This document shows positions 14,727 to 22,304 of a stretch of DNA of 33,430 nucleotides, one piece after another; position 1 is the first letter of the stretch; each line of letters starts with the position of its first letter. The DNA lies in contig JAHHUC010000016.1 in the NCBI GenBank assembly GCA_020024215.1, positions 1 through 33,430 on the forward strand. The letters are read 5' to 3'. The stretch comes from Oscillospiraceae bacterium (GTDB taxonomy: Bacteria > Bacillota > Clostridia > Oscillospirales > Ruminococcaceae). The notes under the pieces were generated by a model. The model worked only from the letters and a program-made list of their open reading frames with translations. It did not search any database and was not told where the DNA came from. Made by a program: the position numbers and the translations under genes.

Positions 14727-17387
14727 TTATTCTTTTTGCTGCGCCCTTTTTAAAGCTTCGCCCACAAGATTTTTTCCCCTCAGCTTCATGGAATTTGCTT
14801 GAACTATATCCCTTATTTCGGAATTTGCCTCCATGACCTCACTGTAAAAAATTCCGGCAGAAACACGCTCTGCACCATGACCTAATATTATGACCTGCTC
14901 TAAGGAATCCGAGGTTGCAACCCTCACCCTGTATTTTTTCCCTATTTCATATGTGGTCTTTTCAATATAGGAATCCGCAGTTTCCGCTTCCTTGGTAAAG
15001 ACGATATTTATATTGTGATATCTCTCCGCCGAGCCGGGATTTCCCTTTACTCTGTAAGCGTCGAACACCAAAATAACATTGCACTTTTTATAACCCTGAT
15101 AATTGCTCAAAATATCTGCAAGTGCCCTTCTTGCTGCATCCATATTGTCCTTTGCAATGGCTTTAAGCTCATCCCATGCAAAAATGATATTGTATCCATC
15201 CACCAAAAGATATTCTGTAAGTCTGTCTCTAATCGTCTGCGTATTTTCCTTTTCTTTTTCCTTTTCCTTTTCCTCTTCCAGATAGACTACATCCTGCCTT
15301 CGCTCATTAAAATTCTTTCTTTTTATTGCTCCGTAGGTTCTTTCAAAAATTGCCCTCAATTCCGCATCATCCTCAAAGCTTGAAGAAGCTCTGCTGCCTG
15401 AGGTCTTTGTAAAGGAAGCCCTCTTTTCATCATCCTCGTCAGCTTGCTTTTTCACTGTTTTGCCGGATAGATGCATATACTTTTCCACCTCAAACCAAGG
15501 CACAATAAAGCCTGAGCCGTGAGCGCAGAAAACAGAATCCGCCGTATTTTCCAAATCGGAATCTGCATCATAGCCTGCTTCTGATATAACATCCTGAGCT
15601 GATGCACATACATCATATCTTCCGGCAACAAGAGAGAGCCTTCCTCTGCCCTTTGTAAATGCTGCCAGCTCAGAGCTGTAATCATACATTTTTGAAACCG
15701 GAGCATAGCCCTTTAAAACCGCATATTCCCCCATATGCTTTGGGGAAAAGGTGTGCCCTCCCATAACCTGAATATCTGTTATGGCCCTCCCCAGAGTCTC
15801 AGTCGGCAGCTCTATGGTAAAGTCATAAAAAGGCTCTAAAATAATGCTGTTTGCCCTTCTTAGGCCATGACGCACCGCCCTGTATGTGGCCTGACGGAAA
15901 TCTCCCCCCTCTGTGTGCTTAGGGTGAGCCTTTCCGTTTATCAGTGTTATATGTATATCTGTTACAGGTGAGCCTGTGAGAACCCCCAAATGCTCTTTTT
16001 CTGCCAGATGTGTCATCACAAGCCTCTGCCAGCTTAAATCCAGAACGTCGGTGCTGCAAAGTGAGGAAAAGGTAACTCCGCTTCCTCTTTCGCCCGGCTC
16101 CAAAAGAAGATGAACCTCTGCATAATGGCGCAATGGCTCAAAGTGTCCCACACCCTCCACAGAATTTGCAATAGTCTCCTTATACACAACGCTGCCGCGC
16201 CCAAAGCTTACATTTAAGCCAAAGCGCTCTGCTATTTTGCTTTTGAGCACCTCCAGCTGAATTTTTCCCATAACCTGCACATGGATTTCCTTTATGCTCT
16301 CCTTCCAAAGTATATGAAGCTGAGGATCCTCCTCCTCTAAAATTCTGAAGCTTTTAAGAGCCTGCAAAAGATTGCAGCCATTGGGAAGTATTATCTGATA
16401 GGTCAAAACAGGTGTCAGCAAGGGGGGCTTGGCAGAATTCTGCACCCCCAGGCCCTCTCCTGCAAAGGTTTTTGAAAGCCCTGTAACTGCGCAGATTTTT
16501 CCTGCCTCCACACAATCCACAGCCTTGAATTTTTCACCTGAATAAATCCTTATCTGGTCTATTTTCTCAGACCATTCCTCACCCTTAAAGCAGCCCTTAA
16601 CAAGGTCCTTTACCCTTATGCTGCCGCCTGTCAGCTTCATAAATGTAAGCCTTGAGCCCTGATCATCCCTTGCTATTTTGTAAACACCGGCACCGAATTC
16701 CTTTGGATATTCTCTTTCTGTGGTAAGCTCCTCAAATGCCTGCAAAAGCTCCTTTACCCCCTCCAGCTTTAAGGCAGAGCCGAAAAACACAGGAAAGCAG
16801 CTGTTTTCATCTATTGCCCTTGCTATCTCGCTCTTACTTAAACTGCCGTTTTCAAGATAGCTTTCCAAAAGCTCCTCGCTGCAAAGAGACATGGCTTCAA
16901 ATCTCTGCTTTTCAGCAAGGCTCATATCCACACATTTAAAGCTAAGTCTTTTTTGAAGTTCTGACATTATCCTTTCTTTATTCGCCCCCAAAAGATCCAT
17001 CTTGTTTACAAAAATGAAGGCTGGGACGCTGTATTCTCTCAAAAGCTTCCAAAGCGTTTCGGTGTGTCCCTGCAAAACATCTGTGCCGCTGACGAGCAAA
17101 ACGGCATAATCCAAAACACTCAGAACCCTTTCGGTTTCGCTGGAAAAATCCACATGTCCCGGTGTATCCAGCAAGGTTATATATGTATTTTTCAGGCTCA
17201 TGACCGCCTGCTTTGAAAAAATGGTTATCCCTCTTTCTTTTTCCAGCGCATCGGTATCCAAGAAGGCATTTTTATGGTCTACCCTTCCCAGCTTTCCTAT
17301 ACTTCCGGATAGATAAAGCATCCCCTCAGATAATGTTGTCTTGCCTGAATCCACATGGGAGGTTATTCCAATGACAAGCTTTTTCAT
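14727..17387 (-). CDS. Tet(M)-like translational GTPase fused to a Rae1/YacP-type NYN nuclease domain
   Basis: This is an 886 aa two-part protein. Residues 1 to about 650 are an EF-G/Tet(M)-type translation factor: P-loop SHVDSGKTT (10-18), RGITIF switch I, DTPGHVDF, NKMDLL, then EF-G domains II-V. The domain IV tip reads GKAHPKHTEGGDFRQ where Tet(M) carries its YSPV loop, so tetracycline dislodging is not supported. A charged linker with a KEKEKE repeat (near 700) leads to an NYN/PIN-like domain (about 727-866) that resembles YacP/Rae1. It has LLVDGYNIIF, VFDAYRVKG, ETADSYIE and VATSD, giving candidate catalytic acids near D730, D776, D805 and D827. In Bacillus subtilis, Rae1 cuts mRNA in the ribosomal A site. 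The fusion therefore suggests a GTPase that delivers a nuclease to ribosomes, for rescue or mRNA control. That role is inference. Confidence 0.9.
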   Translation of the reverse strand: MKKLVIGITSHVDSGKTTLSEGMLYLSGSIGKLGRVDHKNAFLDTDALEKERGITIFSKQAVMSLKNTYITLLDTPGHVDFSSETERVLSVLDYAVLLVSGTDVLQGHTETLWKLLREYSVPAFIFVNKMDLLGANKERIMSELQKRLSFKCVDMSLAEKQRFEAMSLCSEELLESYLENGSLSKSEIARAIDENSCFPVFFGSALKLEGVKELLQAFEELTTEREYPKEFGAGVYKIARDDQGSRLTFMKLTGGSIRVKDLVKGCFKGEEWSEKIDQIRIYSGEKFKAVDCVEAGKICAVTGLSKTFAGEGLGVQNSAKPPLLTPVLTYQIILPNGCNLLQALKSFRILEEEDPQLHILWKESIKEIHVQVMGKIQLEVLKSKIAERFGLNVSFGRGSVVYKETIANSVEGVGHFEPLRHYAEVHLLLEPGERGSGVTFSSLCSTDVLDLSWQRLVMTHLAEKEHLGVLTGSPVTDIHITLINGKAHPKHTEGGDFRQATYRAVRHGLRRANSIILEPFYDFTIELPTETLGRAITDIQVMGGHTFSPKHMGEYAVLKGYAPVSKMYDYSSELAAFTKGRGRLSLVAGRYDVCASAQDVISEAGYDADSDLENTADSVFCAHGSGFIVPWFEVEKYMHLSGKTVKKQADEDDEKRASFTKTSGSRASSSFEDDAELRAIFERTYGAIKRKNFNERRQDVVYLEEEKEKEKEKENTQTIRDRLTEYLLVDGYNIIFAWDELKAIAKDNMDAARRALADILSNYQGYKKCNVILVFDAYRVKGNPGSAERYHNINIVFTKEAETADSYIEKTTYEIGKKYRVRVATSDSLEQVIILGHGAERVSAGIFYSEVMEANSEIRDIVQANSMKLRGKNLVGEALKRAQQKE
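15244..15279. repeat. Hexanucleotide tandem repeat in the GTPase-nuclease linker
   Basis: Six consecutive units of TTTTCC (two with a single base change) on the plus strand encode the Lys-Glu run of the linker on the minus strand. The unit is six bases long, so gain or loss would change linker length by two residues without a frameshift. Confidence 0.8.
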
Positions 17388-17564
17388 CCCTTTTGCCCTC
17401 TCTTTTTCTAATGCTGTATTTTTATCAGTTCATTATAGCAAATCTGCTCTCTGCCGGCAAATAAAAAGACCTGATGACAAGCCCTTGGTGTTTGACAAAA
17501 GATCTTTATTTTAAGTTTGGATTTACTTTTAAGCAGCGCTTTTTTGCGGCAATTTTCTGTCTTT

Positions 17565-18098
17565 TTATTCCTTATCCTCTATATTTTCCGGCAAAAGAGC
17601 CTCTTTTTCTTCAGCTTCAGCACAGTATTCTTCGGATATTTCCTCTTTTTCAGCACAGCTTCTGTGATAGAAGGCGGCAATGCTCAGCCCAAGGACAACA
17701 GACACAAAGCAGACAGAAAAAATGACTGCTGCATTTGTAAGAGCTGTATATTTATCAATGGAATATTTTAAGCCTGTAAAGAAAAAAATAAGCCCGGCTG
17801 CTGAGGAAATGATAAAGCTGATTATTACATTTGTTTTTAAATTGGGCTTTGCCCGCTTATTCCATATTTCTTTTTTAAGGCATGACATGATTATAAAAAA
17901 CGAAAGGGAGAAAAATACCAGAGCCTCACCTATAAGGCTTTTCCACGAATGATTATCCAAAAGCATCTGTATAATCATAACAAGAAAAAGGCCGAAAAAA
18001 GCAATTTTGCACCCTGCTGCCTGAATTTTTAAAAGCTCCCTTTCCTGTTCCTGCGTAAGGGATGTATCAACAAGATTCCGGCTTTTTTTATTTTTCAT
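17565..18098 (-). CDS. Four-helix membrane protein of unknown function
   Basis: This is a 177 aa integral membrane protein that I cannot assign with confidence. A hydrophilic N-terminus (about 1-28) is followed by two pairs of hydrophobic segments at about 30-46, 56-74, 90-109 and 120-143. A Glu-rich acidic tail (EEISEEYCAEAEEKEALLPENIEDKE region) ends the protein. The pattern resembles small clostridial DUF6773-type membrane proteins. The start has a strong AGGAGG about seven bases before ATG. The downstream GTPase-nuclease gene is on the same strand, about 180 bases away, and is probably separately transcribed. Confidence 0.75.
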   Translation of the reverse strand: MKNKKSRNLVDTSLTQEQERELLKIQAAGCKIAFFGLFLVMIIQMLLDNHSWKSLIGEALVFFSLSFFIIMSCLKKEIWNKRAKPNLKTNVIISFIISSAAGLIFFFTGLKYSIDKYTALTNAAVIFSVCFVSVVLGLSIAAFYHRSCAEKEEISEEYCAEAEEKEALLPENIEDKE

Positions 18099-18288
18099 TT
18101 TATATTCCTCCTATAAGGCATAAGCCTGCCTGTTATGCTTTAAGTTTATACTTTAAATTGCTGCTTATCAAGCATAAATGCAAATCTTATGCTTTTTGTG
18201 AAAAAATCAGCTTCAAAAGAAATAAGAAAGCTTATGGTTCTCATTTTGCTTTTTATCTAATTATTTCCAATTTTCTTCGTCTCATTTA

Positions 18289-18317
18289 TTGACATATATA
18301 TACATAAGTAGTATGAT
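18289..18317 (+). promoter_or_regulatory. Sigma-A-type promoter of the FUSC-like gene
   Basis: TTGACA at 18289-18294 and TATGAT at 18312-18317 have a 17-base spacer. They lie about 45 bases before the ATG at 18364. Confidence 0.65.
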
Positions 18318-18363
18318 TATATTGTATGCGGTCAAGCGCAAATAATCAGAAGGCGACGATGAA

Positions 18364-18879
18364 ATGTCAGATAATTCCATAAACAGAACAGAGAAAAAGC
18401 TATTTCCAAAGGTGGGTATGAGAGTTTTCAAAACGCTGATATCTGTAAGCATAATAGTTATCATCTATTCCATTGCTGACAGAAATCCCTGCTTTGCCTG
18501 CATCGGTGCAGTCTTTGGAATGGGCAAGGTTTTTGCGGGCGGTCTTAAAAGCGGCGGAAACCGCTTTATCGGAACGCTGGTCGGCGGCATACTTGTAATT
18601 CCCACCTATTGGCTTATGTATGTCTCCGCTCTTAAAATTCCCGACTGGATCTGCCTTATGCTGGGGCTTTTTCTCATTCTCTACATAAGTCAGCTTTTAG
18701 GCGCTCAGGATGCCATACAGCCCGGATCGGTGGTATTTTTTGTTGTGCTTTATACAGTTACAACCGAAAGGTATATATCCTATACCATTTCCAGAATCAT
18801 AGATACCGGACTTGGTGTCTTGCTTTCACTTGCCATAAATAAGCTTTTCCCCAGTCCTCTTGAGGATGAAGAGCTTTAA
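18364..18879 (+). CDS. Short FUSC/aromatic acid exporter family-like membrane protein
   Basis: This 171 aa membrane protein matches the N-terminal membrane unit of the aromatic acid exporter/FUSC superfamily. KVGMRVFKTLISVSI is followed by five or so hydrophobic segments, and the terminal RIIDTGLGVLLSLAINKLF (about 144-162) is characteristic of the family. Typical members carry a long cytoplasmic domain after this point; here the protein stops shortly after the last helix with an acidic tail (PLEDEEL). It is a membrane-only form that also occurs in Firmicutes. Export of aromatic acids is a family property and is not shown for this short type. It has its own promoter and terminator, so it is monocistronic. 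Confidence 0.82.
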   Translation: MSDNSINRTEKKLFPKVGMRVFKTLISVSIIVIIYSIADRNPCFACIGAVFGMGKVFAGGLKSGGNRFIGTLVGGILVIPTYWLMYVSALKIPDWICLMLGLFLILYISQLLGAQDAIQPGSVVFFVVLYTVTTERYISYTISRIIDTGLGVLLSLAINKLFPSPLEDEEL

Positions 18880-18905
18880 GAGTAAACGGCTTTCAAGCCT
18901 TCATT

Positions 18906-18953
18906 AAGAGTGTCTGTCACAGAATTTCTATTCTGCGGCAGGCTCTTTTTTTT
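18906..18953 (+). terminator. Intrinsic terminator of the FUSC-like gene
   Basis: An imperfect hairpin (AAGAG...CAGAAT pairing with ATTCTG...CTCTT) is followed by eight Ts at 18946-18953. The T run extends over the stop codon of the convergent lipoprotein gene. Confidence 0.75.
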
Positions 18954-19983
18954 AATCTTTGAATTTAACTGTGCCTATTCTGGGCTTAAAGGGCTCCTTC
19001 TTGCTTGCAGCCACAAATACCAGCTCTGTTTTGTCATCATTTGTCCCCATGGAGCTTGGAATATAGTCCCCTGTGTCAATCGGAGAAATTTTTCCTTTTT
19101 CCAAATCATAACAGTATATAGCTGTATTATCCTTTTCCACACCTGTCAGCACCAGATATCTTTCATTTAAAACGTCAATGAAATTGTCAAATCTCATCTT
19201 TACTATTTTTTCCTTCCCTGTTTCCATATTGTGTATTGATATCTGGTTGCCCTTTGCATAATAGATGGTTTTTCCGTCAGAAACTGCATTTTTGCAGGGC
19301 TCATCAAGCTTTATGGTATATTCCTCTGCCTGCTCCTTCTCTATATCTTTTACTACAACAAAATTTTCCTTTTTCTTATAGTCTGTATAGTAGCCTGTGG
19401 CGTACCCATTGTATATGGAAATTTCAGGATAAATAAATCCATGCTCCTTGGGAAGGCTGAGAACAACATCTTTTTTTAGGGTTTCTATATTTATTCTCAC
19501 CAAATTAAAGCTGTCCCCTTTTTCCTCACCCCAGAAAATAAACTGCTTATGCTTTCCAAAGGGGGCGACAAGGCCGTAAACCGTAGCAAGCCTTTCATCC
19601 TCCTGCTTATTTGCCCTGCCGGTTTTCATCAAATTCTGCTCATGGTCGCTTTCGCTGTTGAACCAGTAATAATTTTCCTCATCGCTGAAAAACCTGTCAT
19701 GCACAAATTCCTGATGTCTGCTCAGCTTTTCCTTTTCCCTGTCTATTGTGTAAAGGCATGCATCCTCATATTTATATAAATTTTCAGAATCGAGCCTGAG
19801 ATCCTCTCTTCTGACTGCCGAAAACACTATCTGTTCATCTAAATAAAACGGCTCCAGCACCACATGACCTATGTCTCCTAAGGTGAAAAATTTAAGCTCC
19901 AAAGCATCAGATGACTTATTTTTGCAGGAGCTTAAAGCCAGAGCAAGCATAACAGACATAAACAATGCTGTTGTTTTTTTCAT
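18952..19983 (-). CDS. Lipoprotein with probable beta-propeller domain
   Basis: This 343 aa exported protein has a short lipoprotein signal peptide (lipobox LSSC, Cys at about 20). I recognise no catalytic family. The mature part is built of repeated short beta-type segments in which a charged turn is followed by statements such as NLVRINIETLKKD, NQISIHNMETGKEK and AIYCYDLEKGKIS. This spacing is typical of beta-propeller blades of the TolB or DUF5050 kind. It would face the outside of the membrane and may bind a ligand or partner. An AAAGGGGGA ribosome binding site lies just before the ATG. No neighbour suggests a pathway. Confidence 0.75.
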   Translation of the reverse strand: MKKTTALFMSVMLALALSSCKNKSSDALELKFFTLGDIGHVVLEPFYLDEQIVFSAVRREDLRLDSENLYKYEDACLYTIDREKEKLSRHQEFVHDRFFSDEENYYWFNSESDHEQNLMKTGRANKQEDERLATVYGLVAPFGKHKQFIFWGEEKGDSFNLVRINIETLKKDVVLSLPKEHGFIYPEISIYNGYATGYYTDYKKKENFVVVKDIEKEQAEEYTIKLDEPCKNAVSDGKTIYYAKGNQISIHNMETGKEKIVKMRFDNFIDVLNERYLVLTGVEKDNTAIYCYDLEKGKISPIDTGDYIPSSMGTNDDKTELVFVAASKKEPFKPRIGTVKFKD

Positions 19984-20254
19984 GACACATCCCCCTTTGA
20001 AATTTATTGCAGATGTTTTTATAATCTATTTTTTAGTTGGCTTAAGCAATTAAAAATATCACATATGCATATATTTATTCTACATTATTTATCACTGTAT
20101 TTCAACATTTACAAATGCATAAAACAACAGCAATAACACATTTGCAGCAGGTCAGCCGCTTAGAAAGCAGAACTTTCCTATACTATCAGCTTTTAAACAA
20201 ACGCCCCTATTTTTTCTTTGGCAAAGAAGAGCCCTTAGGAGCATAAGCTGCAAG

Positions 20255-20297
20255 AAAAAAGCCAAGATGACAGGCTTTTTCCCTCATCCTGGCTTTT
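20255..20297 (-). terminator. Minus-strand intrinsic terminator without an obvious gene
   Basis: Read on the minus strand, AAAAGCCAGGATGA pairs with TCATCTTGGCTTTT (14 bp, one G-U wobble), followed by a T-rich tail. No coding gene lies upstream on that strand before the plus-strand operon, so it may end an unannotated small RNA. On the plus strand the pairing has an A-C mismatch and no good T tract. Confidence 0.55.
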
Positions 20298-20839
20298 ATG
20301 ATATCAGCAAATCAGCACGCATATTTATATTATAACTCGTTATGCCAAAAAGAGCAATTGTCAATTTGTATAAACTAATTTACAAAAAATAAATTTCAAG
20401 GGGGCTGCAAAAAAATATTCAGGCTTGTGCACTGTTTATTTCTAACAGCAGCACATCAAAATGCTGCATAAAAATATGGTCTGTGACCAAACAAATCAGC
20501 GATTTTAACTGCTAATGCGTAAAATCGACCAAATATTATGTATCAGCAGTTAAATTTTATGCAAATATGCACAATTTGCGTATATTCGCAGTTTATAAAC
20601 TATTTGTTTATAAAAAGTTAAATAAAATTTAGAATTGTGTTAATTAAATAACGATGATAATTACATTATTGGAAATTTAAGTCATAAAACTGCACAAAAA
20701 GCATAGTATTAAATATGCAATATATAGATATTTTTATTTAATATTGAATAATTGTATAAAGATTGTATTTGCTGTTCATTCAAGAGCGCTCATATATGTA
20801 TGAATATTGCACAAAAAATATAATCAATATATTTTATTA

Positions 20840-20868
20840 TTGACATTTATCTTAAAAATATGTATAGT
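20840..20868 (+). promoter_or_regulatory. Near-consensus sigma-A promoter of the DUF3798 operon
   Basis: A perfect TTGACA (20840-20845), a 17-base spacer and TATAGT (20863-20868) lie about 80 bases before the ATG at 20951. The leader contains a weak 8-bp AT hairpin at 20888-20906 and no recognisable riboswitch. Confidence 0.8.
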
Positions 20869-20950
20869 GTACTCAAGCAAAAGCCAGTTGTTTTTCTCAA
20901 AAAACAATATTTTAAAGCTTTGCATATTATTTATCGGAGGGATGAGAAAA

Positions 20951-22222
20951 ATGAAAAAATTGTTAGCAATTATGTTGTCATTTACACTGGCCTTATCGCT
21001 GACTTCCTGCGGCGAACCAAAGGCACCCCAGGATGAGTCAAAGCCATCTGAGTCTGTATCTGAAGCAGCTGAGAAAAATGATACAAATGCAAGCGATTCC
21101 AAGATTAAGAACGGAATGAAAATCGGAATTGTCACCGGCTCCGTTTCCCAGTCTGAGGATGACCGCAGAGGTGCTGAGGCATTCAAGGAAATGTATGGCG
21201 AAGAAAATGTACTTTTAGCCACATATCCTGATAACTTCACCGAGGAGGTTGAGACTACCATTCAGACAATAGTCAATCTCTCCGATGATCCTGATGTTAA
21301 AGCAATAGTTGTAAATCAGGGCGTGTTAGGAACAACAGAAGCCTTCCGCAAGATAAAAGAGCGCCGCCCCGACATTCTCTGTCTGGTGGGCGAGGCACAT
21401 GAAAATATGCCTGATATCGGCTCTGTTGCAGATGTTGTGTGCAACAACGACTTTATAGCCCGCGGATACCTCATCATCAAAACTGCAAAGGAATTAGGCT
21501 GTGACACATTTGTACATATTTCATTCCCCAGACATATGTCCTATGAAAGCATGAGCCGCCGTGTTGCAATCATGAAGGCCACCTGCGAAGAGCTGGGCAT
21601 GAAATTCGTTATGGAAACTGCTCCTGACCCCACATCTGACGTTGGTATTCCCGGAGCGCAGGCCTACATACTTGAAAAGGTTCCGGAGTGGATCAGCAAA
21701 TACGGAGACAAGGCAGCCTTCTTCTGTACAAACGATGCTCACACAGAGCCTCTGCTCAAGAGACTTTTTGAAGAGGGCGGTTATTTTATAGAGGCCGACC
21801 TCCCCTCTCCTCTCATGGGCTATCCCGGCGCCTTGGGACTTGACCTCACAGCAGAAAAGGGCGACTTTGCAAAGATACTTGCCAAGGTTGAAAACGCAGT
21901 TTGTGAAAAAGGCGGCGCAGGACGCTTCGGAACATGGGCTTATTCCTATGGATACACACTTACGGCAGGTCTTGCACAGCACGCTGTAAATGTTATCAAC
22001 GGCGAGAGCGAGCTTCATGAAATGGAGGACATTGCAAAGGCATTCAATGTGTTCACACCGGGAGCACAGTGGAATGGCTCCAATTACACAGACATTTCCA
22101 CAGGAGTTAAGGCAGATAATATGTTCCTTGTATATCAGGACACATACATCATGGGCGACCCCGGTAAATTCATGAATTCCACATCTGTGGAGGTTCCTGA
22201 GAAGTACTTTACCATTAAGTAG
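20951..22222 (+). CDS. DUF3798 family substrate-binding-like lipoprotein
   Basis: This is the probable ligand-binding component of the ABC transporter encoded next to it. The product is about 423 aa with a lipoprotein signal (lipobox LTSC, Cys at about 20), a Ser/Glu-rich tether and then a periplasmic-binding-protein-like domain. Features of DUF3798 include KIGIVTGSVSQSEDDRRGAEAF (about 58-78), FVHISFPRHMSYESMSRR, AAFFCTNDAHTEPLLKR and the GRFGTWAYSYGYTLTAGLAQHA stretch toward the end. The fold resembles sugar/BMP-type binding proteins, but the ligand is unknown. I start at 20951 because GGAGGG (20936-20941) sits nine bases before that ATG and a signal peptide begins there. The frame is open upstream to 20807, but that part overlaps the promoter. 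Confidence 0.88.
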   Translation: MKKLLAIMLSFTLALSLTSCGEPKAPQDESKPSESVSEAAEKNDTNASDSKIKNGMKIGIVTGSVSQSEDDRRGAEAFKEMYGEENVLLATYPDNFTEEVETTIQTIVNLSDDPDVKAIVVNQGVLGTTEAFRKIKERRPDILCLVGEAHENMPDIGSVADVVCNNDFIARGYLIIKTAKELGCDTFVHISFPRHMSYESMSRRVAIMKATCEELGMKFVMETAPDPTSDVGIPGAQAYILEKVPEWISKYGDKAAFFCTNDAHTEPLLKRLFEEGGYFIEADLPSPLMGYPGALGLDLTAEKGDFAKILAKVENAVCEKGGAGRFGTWAYSYGYTLTAGLAQHAVNVINGESELHEMEDIAKAFNVFTPGAQWNGSNYTDISTGVKADNMFLVYQDTYIMGDPGKFMNSTSVEVPEKYFTIK

Positions 22223-22254
22223 TGATTTGTGAATTAAAAAGATTGGAAGGTATA

Positions 22255-22294
22255 AGGGGAGGGAATTATCCTCCCCTGTAATTTTAGGGGGGAA
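22255..22294 (+). promoter_or_regulatory. Intercistronic hairpin between binding protein and ATPase
   Basis: AGGGGAGG (22255-22262) pairs perfectly with CCTCCCCT (22270-22277) around a 7-base loop. The same C-rich arm could instead pair with GGGGGG at about 22287-22292, just before the ribosome binding site of the ATPase gene. This gives two mutually exclusive structures that could set ATPase translation below that of the binding protein. Confidence 0.55.
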
Positions 22295-22304
22295 GGAACA
22301 GTTT

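Larger units (their letters stand above)
19984..20950. other. Long AT-rich intergenic region dense in inverted repeats
   Basis: No gene is credible in this stretch of almost 1 kb. From 20257 to 20297 there is a minus-strand terminator-like hairpin (listed separately). From 20500 to 20614 several perfect inverted repeats compete or nest: CGATTTTA/TAAAATCG (20500-20507, 20520-20527), TTAACTGCT/AGCAGTTAA (20505-20513, 20545-20553) and TTTATAAAC/GTTTATAAA (20592-20600, 20606-20614). The word TGCACAA recurs at 20568, 20691 and 20808, the last two followed by AAA. The promoter of the DUF3798 operon lies at the right end. Confidence 0.6.

Noticed and set aside
14727..17387. Calling the large GTPase a tetracycline resistance gene
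   Set aside because: The GTPase part is Tet(M)-like, but the domain IV tip lacks the YSPV loop and the protein carries a nuclease domain; resistance is not supported.
20255..20297. Plus-strand terminator or riboswitch expression platform for the DUF3798 operon
   Set aside because: It lies upstream of the strong promoter at 20840, and the pairing is better on the minus strand, so it cannot act on the main operon transcript.
20500..20614. CRISPR array or replication origin
   Set aside because: The repeats are inverted and irregularly spaced, without spacers of constant size, cas genes or DnaA-box clusters.
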